Shown here: one piece after another, positions 32,976 through 36,087 of the stretch | How the letters are laid out: every line of letters begins with the position of its first letter | How positions within the stretch are numbered: position 1 is the first letter of the stretch | Assembly: GCA_003605055.1 (NCBI GenBank) | Contig: QZKP01000030.1 | Coordinates: 1 to 36,087 of the forward strand | DNA: 36,087 bases | Source of the DNA: Desulfarculus sp. | GTDB taxonomy: Bacteria; Desulfobacterota; Desulfarculia; Desulfarculales; Desulfarculaceae | Direction of reading: 5' to 3' | Position numbers and translations under genes: made by a program | Notes under the pieces: generated by a model | Told to the model about the DNA's origin: nothing | The model's input: only the letters and a program-made list of their open reading frames with translations | Database searches by the model: none

Positions 32976-33062
32976 GATTCATCTCCGCGAAAAAAAGTTT
33001 GCCCTACTGCATAACAGGGCCGGAGGCAAAAAGCAACGCCCGGCTGGATCGGTAATTAGCGG

Positions 33063-33090
33063 TTGCACCGGGAATTTTTTACCATATAAT
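33063..33090 (+). promoter_or_regulatory. Promoter candidate upstream of tRNA-Gly
   Basis: A perfect -10 TATAAT (33085-33090) with a poor -35 TTGCAC (33063-33068) 16 bases away. The start would be near 33097, directly before an 18-base palindrome (33099-33116) and about 90 bases before the tRNA. Confidence 0.4.
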
Positions 33091-33098
33091 ATGCCCAA

Positions 33099-33116
33099 CG
33101 GCTCCCTAGGGAGCCG
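33099..33116. repeat. Perfect 18-base palindrome CGGCTCCC-TA-GGGAGCCG
   Basis: Two 8-base arms around TA, placed at the expected transcript start of the promoter at 33063-33090. Read as RNA it is too tight to form a normal loop, so a dyad operator is as likely as a hairpin. Confidence 0.5.
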
Positions 33117-33188
33117 GCATTTAGTCAGGAGAGGGTAGTGCTTATAGCGGCGGGGCTGCGCCCGGCCGCAGGCCCTCCCCGGACTTGA

Positions 33189-33264
33189 GCGGGCATAACT
33201 CAGCTGGTAGAGTACGAGCTTCCCAAGCTCGGAGTCGCGGGTTCGATCCCCGTTGCCCGCTCCA
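33189..33264 (+). tRNA. tRNA-Gly (anticodon CCC)
   Basis: Acceptor GCGGGCA/TGCCCGC, discriminator T, encoded CCA; D stem ACTC/GAGT; anticodon stem CGAGC/GCTCG with loop TTCCCAA, so CCC at 34-36; T stem GCGGG/CCCGT around TTCGATC. Reads GGG glycine codons. Acceptor end and U73 fit glycine identity. Confidence 0.96.
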
Positions 33265-33514
33265 TGCTTGACCTGGCCGAACACCAACCGGCTGGGGGGC
33301 TGCGGCTGGTCCGCGCGCCCGCAAGCCGGAGTGTCCCTTTTTGAGGGGGCTTGCCGCCGCCGTCCCCCGGCGGTGGAAAGCTTGCTTCGATTAGTGGACC
33401 CGATCCGATCTGGCCGGCTTTTCCGGGCCACCGTGATGCGCGGACAGATTAGAACGGTCCACGGCCCCCAACGGGGTCCGCGGTTTGTGCTGCCTGGCGG
33501 GCCCAGGGGATCGA

Positions 33515-34003
33515 GTGTCGTTGGACGCACAGGTGGTCAAGAACGAGCCGGAGCTGGTGGAGCGCCTGCGGGCCCTGCTGGAGCCGGTGGTGCGCTCCGA
33601 GGGGCTGATGCTGGTGGAGCTGCTCTGGCGCCGCGAGACCGGCGGCCAGGTGCTCAGGCTGTGTGTGGACCGCCCCCAGGGTGGGGTGACCCTGGACGAG
33701 TGCACGGCGGTGAGCCGCCAAGTGGGGGACCTGCTGGACGTGGAGGACCTGATCGCGGTCCCCTACAACCTGGAGGTCAGCTCGCCCGGCCTGGACCGCC
33801 GGCTAAAGGACCCGCGGGAGTTCGACCTCTTCGCCGGCCGCCAGGCCCGCCTGGTGGTCAGCGACGAAGCGGGCGGCAGCCAGACCCTCAAGGGGGTGCT
33901 CAAGGGCCGCATGGGCCAGGACGTGCTGATCGAGGTGGAGGGCAAGGTGAGGGCCGTGCCCCTGGCCCGGGTGGCCAAGGCCCGCCTGGAGGTAAGTTTT
34001 TAG
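33515..34003 (+). CDS. rimP: Ribosome maturation factor RimP
   Basis: 162 residues from GTG 33515, five bases after AGGGG; 10 further upstream codons in frame lack similarity. It binds the 30S subunit during assembly. The N-terminal domain has LEPVVRSEGLMLVELLW and LRLCVDRPQGGVTLDECTAVSRQ; the hinge YNLEVSSPGLDRRLKD is the family signature; the C-terminal SH3-like domain ends at RVAKARLEVSF. It heads the rimP-nusA-infB set, 48 bases before nusA. Confidence 0.94.
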   Translation: MSLDAQVVKNEPELVERLRALLEPVVRSEGLMLVELLWRRETGGQVLRLCVDRPQGGVTLDECTAVSRQVGDLLDVEDLIAVPYNLEVSSPGLDRRLKDPREFDLFAGRQARLVVSDEAGGSQTLKGVLKGRMGQDVLIEVEGKVRAVPLARVAKARLEVSF

Positions 34004-34051
34004 GCGGCCGCCCTGGCGGCGGCCAGTCGGCTTCTTGTCGAGGAGCTTTGC

Positions 34052-35515
34052 ATGAGCGAACTTAAGCGAATGATCGACCAGGTGGCCCGCGAAAAGGGCC
34101 TGGACCGGGAGATCCTCATCAACACCCTGGAGGAGGCCATGCGTTCGGCCGCCCGGCGGAAGCTGGGCTCCAAGGTCGAAGTGGACGTGGCCTACAACGA
34201 CGAAGCTGGTGAGGTGGAGGTCTTCGAGTTCAAAGAGGTGGTGGAGCAGGTCGAGGACCCGGAGATGCAGATCTCCCTGACCCAGGGCCGCAAGCTGGAC
34301 CCGGACTGCGAGGTGGGCGACGAGCTGGGAGTCAAGGTGGACACCGGCGACTTCGGCCGCATCGCCGCCCAGAGCGCCAAGCAGGTGATCATCCAGCGCA
34401 TGAAGGACGCCGAGCGCGACATCATCTTCGAGGACTTCAAGGACCGCAAGGGCGAGATCATCAACGGCATCGTGCAGCGCTTTGACAAGGGCTCCATCAT
34501 CGTCAACTTGGGCCGCACCGAGGCGGTGGTGCCGCCTCGGGAACAGGTGCCCCGGGAGGGCTACCGCCCCGGCGACCGCGTCCGGGCCTATGTGCTGGAC
34601 GTCAAGCGCATCTCCCGCGGCCCCCAGATCGTGCTCTCGCGCACCCACCCCGGGTTCATCGAGGCCCTGTTCGAATTGGAGGTGCCCGAGATCGCCGAAG
34701 GCATCGTCACCATCGAGGGCGTGGCCCGCGAGGCCGGCAGCCGCACCAAGCTGGGCGTGGCCTCCAACGACCGCGACGTGGACCCGGTGGGCGCCTGCGT
34801 GGGCATGAAGGGCAGCCGGGTGCAGGCGGTGGTGCAGGAGCTCAGGGGCGAGAAGATAGACATCATCGCCTGGGACCCGGACCCGGCCCGCTACGTGGTC
34901 AACGCCCTGGCCCCGGCCGAGATCAGCCGGGTGGTGGTGGACGAGGCCAACCAAACCATGGAGGTCATCGTCGCCGACGAGATGCTCTCCTTGGCCATCG
35001 GTCGCCGCGGCCAGAACGTGCGCCTGGCCAGCAAGCTCACCGGCTGGAAGATAGACGTCAAGAGCGAGACCCGCTACGGCGAAAACCTGCGCGACGGCTA
35101 TCGCTCCCTGCTGGACGTGGTGGGAGTCTCCGACGTGGGGGCCGACACCCTGTTCCAGGCCGGCTACGGCTCGGCCGAGGCCCTGGCAGAGGCCGAGGTG
35201 GCCGACCTGGCCGCCCTGCCGGGCATAGACGAACAGCGGGCGGAGGCGCTCATCGCCGACGCCCGGCGCTACCTGGCCGAGGCCCCCCAGCGGGAGGCCG
35301 TGGCCGCGGCCCAGGAGGCCGCCGCCGGCACCTCCTCGGCCCTGAGCGCCGCGCAGGAGGCCTGGGCGGAGCTGGCCTCTCAGGCGGCCGAAGAGCCGGC
35401 CAAGGCCGAGCCGGCGGCCGCGGCCGCCGAGGCGGCGGAGACGGAGCCGGACGAGGCTGCCCAGTCCCAGCCGCCCGCGGAGCCGGCGCCCCCGGAGGAA
35501 GAAGAGCAGGGCTGA
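34052..35515 (+). CDS. nusA: Transcription termination/antitermination factor NusA
   Basis: 487 residues, GAGGAG upstream of the ATG. Order: RNA-polymerase-binding N-terminal domain (1-125), S1 domain (about 135-200, [21 protein letters not shown]), two KH domains (about 230-345, [24 protein letters not shown] and [22 protein letters not shown]), and a helix-hairpin-helix repeat (about 355-410). The last 75 residues are an Ala/Glu/Pro-rich acidic tail, probably disordered, in place of the second C-terminal repeat of E. coli. It modulates pausing, termination and antitermination. Confidence 0.97.
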   Translation: MSELKRMIDQVAREKGLDREILINTLEEAMRSAARRKLGSKVEVDVAYNDEAGEVEVFEFKEVVEQVEDPEMQISLTQGRKLDPDCEVGDELGVKVDTGDFGRIAAQSAKQVIIQRMKDAERDIIFEDFKDRKGEIINGIVQRFDKGSIIVNLGRTEAVVPPREQVPREGYRPGDRVRAYVLDVKRISRGPQIVLSRTHPGFIEALFELEVPEIAEGIVTIEGVAREAGSRTKLGVASNDRDVDPVGACVGMKGSRVQAVVQELRGEKIDIIAWDPDPARYVVNALAPAEISRVVVDEANQTMEVIVADEMLSLAIGRRGQNVRLASKLTGWKIDVKSETRYGENLRDGYRSLLDVVGVSDVGADTLFQAGYGSAEALAEAEVADLAALPGIDEQRAEALIADARRYLAEAPQREAVAAAQEAAAGTSSALSAAQEAWAELASQAAEEPAKAEPAAAAAEAAETEPDEAAQSQPPAEPAPPEEEEQG

Positions 35516-35606
35516 TTTTTCGCGCAGGCAGGGAGCCGGCGACCGGTTATGACCTGCCGGTTCAGGGACCAGGGCAGGCAAAGTGGATGGAACCGAGGAG
35601 AATTTG

Positions 35607-36087
35607 ATGGCCAAGATGCGGGTATATGAGCTGGCCAAAGAACTGAAGATAGAGAACCGCGACCTGATCCGCCAGCTCATCGAGTTGAACTTTGACGTGC
35701 GCAACCACATGAGCACCCTCAGCCCCGAGGAGGTGCAGGCGGTGCGCGAGAAGTTCAAGGCCGAACGCAGCGAGGTGGTGGAAGAGAAACGGGTCACCAC
35801 CCGGGTGATCCGCCGGCGCCGCAAGAAGGTGGAGGCCGGGGCCGAGGAAGAGGTGGAGGCCGGGGCCGAGGAAGAGGTCGAGGCCGAAGCCGGCGAGGAG
35901 GCCGTCGAAGAGGTCATCGAGGAGGCCGCTGAGGCCCAGGCCGAACCCGCGGCGGCCGAGCCCCCGACGGCGGAGCCGGCGCTGGAGGCCGCCGCCGCCG
36001 TTCCGCCCGCGGCTGGGACTCCGGCCCAGGCGGAGCCCGAGGCGGAGCCGGCGCCCGCGGCCGAGGCCCCGGCGGAGGCCGAGCCTG
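35607..36087 (+). CDS. infB: Translation initiation factor IF-2, N-terminal part (cut by window end)
   Basis: 160 codons from ATG 35607 (GAGGAG upstream) that run off the window. Residues 1-52 are the IF2_N domain (MRVYELAKELKIENRDLIRQL, HMSTLSPEEVQ). A basic stretch, TRVIRRRRKKVEAG, follows, and then a long Glu/Ala/Pro-rich linker with short repeats, characteristic of bacterial IF-2 before its GTPase domain, which lies outside. It is 91 bases after nusA with no ylxR or ylxQ gene between. Confidence 0.93.
   Translation, partial: MAKMRVYELAKELKIENRDLIRQLIELNFDVRNHMSTLSPEEVQAVREKFKAERSEVVEEKRVTTRVIRRRRKKVEAGAEEEVEAGAEEEVEAEAGEEAVEEVIEEAAEAQAEPAAAEPPTAEPALEAAAAVPPAAGTPAQAEPEAEPAPAAEAPAEAEP
35829..35876 (+). 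repeat. 24-base tandem duplication in infB
   Basis: Two perfect copies of a 24-base unit (GTGGAGGCCGGGGCCGAGG then AAGAG) encode VEAGAEEE twice; a diverged third copy follows. It lengthens the acidic linker in frame. Confidence 0.85.

Noticed and set aside
33803..35917. 704-codon open frame antisense to rimP-nusA-infB
   Set aside because: Covers three real genes on the other strand, with low-complexity Ser/Leu/Arg/Gly translation.

Overview
The window is a GC-rich chromosomal segment from an anaerobic bacterium, most likely a member of the Desulfobacterota (formerly Deltaproteobacteria; a Desulfarculus-like lineage would fit). The reasons are the combination of an orange-protein/MinD-type 4Fe-4S ATPase cluster, DUF134 and DUF5320 proteins, indolepyruvate:ferredoxin oxidoreductase, a Re-type citrate synthase, a split methylmalonyl-CoA mutase and sigma-54 two-component regulation. 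This is inferred from gene content only; there is no rRNA in the window. No insertion sequence, phage gene or CRISPR array was seen.

Layout. (1) 1-783: 5' part of alanine racemase (minus strand) and a tRNA-Arg(UCU) with its own promoter and terminator. (2) 1131-5697: a GcvH-like protein with two Cys4 modules, placed behind a near-consensus sigma-54 promoter. It converges on a minus-strand operon encoding a Rossmann-PAS histidine kinase, an NtrC-type sigma-54 activator and an archaemetzincin. (3) 5835-11241: a minus-strand iron-sulfur/orange-protein region: DUF134, two DUF5320-like small proteins, a DUF134-NifX fusion with an internal ribosome binding site, Mrp, two 4Fe-4S MinD ATPases, a NifX-like protein and a pseudo-receiver. 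(4) 11784-17006: a plus-strand nitrosative-stress operon: an NsrR-like Rrf2 regulator, a ferredoxin, a PCP_red/siroheme/ferredoxin protein, an HD-domain protein and quinol nitric oxide reductase. (5) 17093-18864: amtB-glnK with a sigma-54 promoter.

(6) 19248-23237: hisS-aspS and a LysM lipoprotein whose 5' leader folds on paper into a three-way junction. (7) 23308-29345: probable Re-citrate synthase with a Cache-like tail, then a biotin carrier, a carboxyltransferase and both methylmalonyl-CoA mutase subunits. These are the enzymes that interconvert propionyl-CoA and succinyl-CoA and feed the citric-acid cycle. (8) 29361-32975: an FrhB-like protein with IorA and IorB (ferredoxin-linked 2-oxoacid oxidation) on the minus strand. 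(9) 33063-36087: tRNA-Gly(CCC), then rimP-nusA-infB (infB cut by the window end).

Themes. Sigma-54 appears at least twice (the GcvH-like gene and amtB), and an NtrC-type activator lies between them. Fe-S and redox proteins dominate regions 3, 4 and 8. The least explained parts are the GcvH-like twin-Cys4 protein with its kinase/activator pair, the DUF134-NifX fusion with its paired operators, and two structured leader RNAs upstream of the LysM lipoprotein and the carboxyltransferase.
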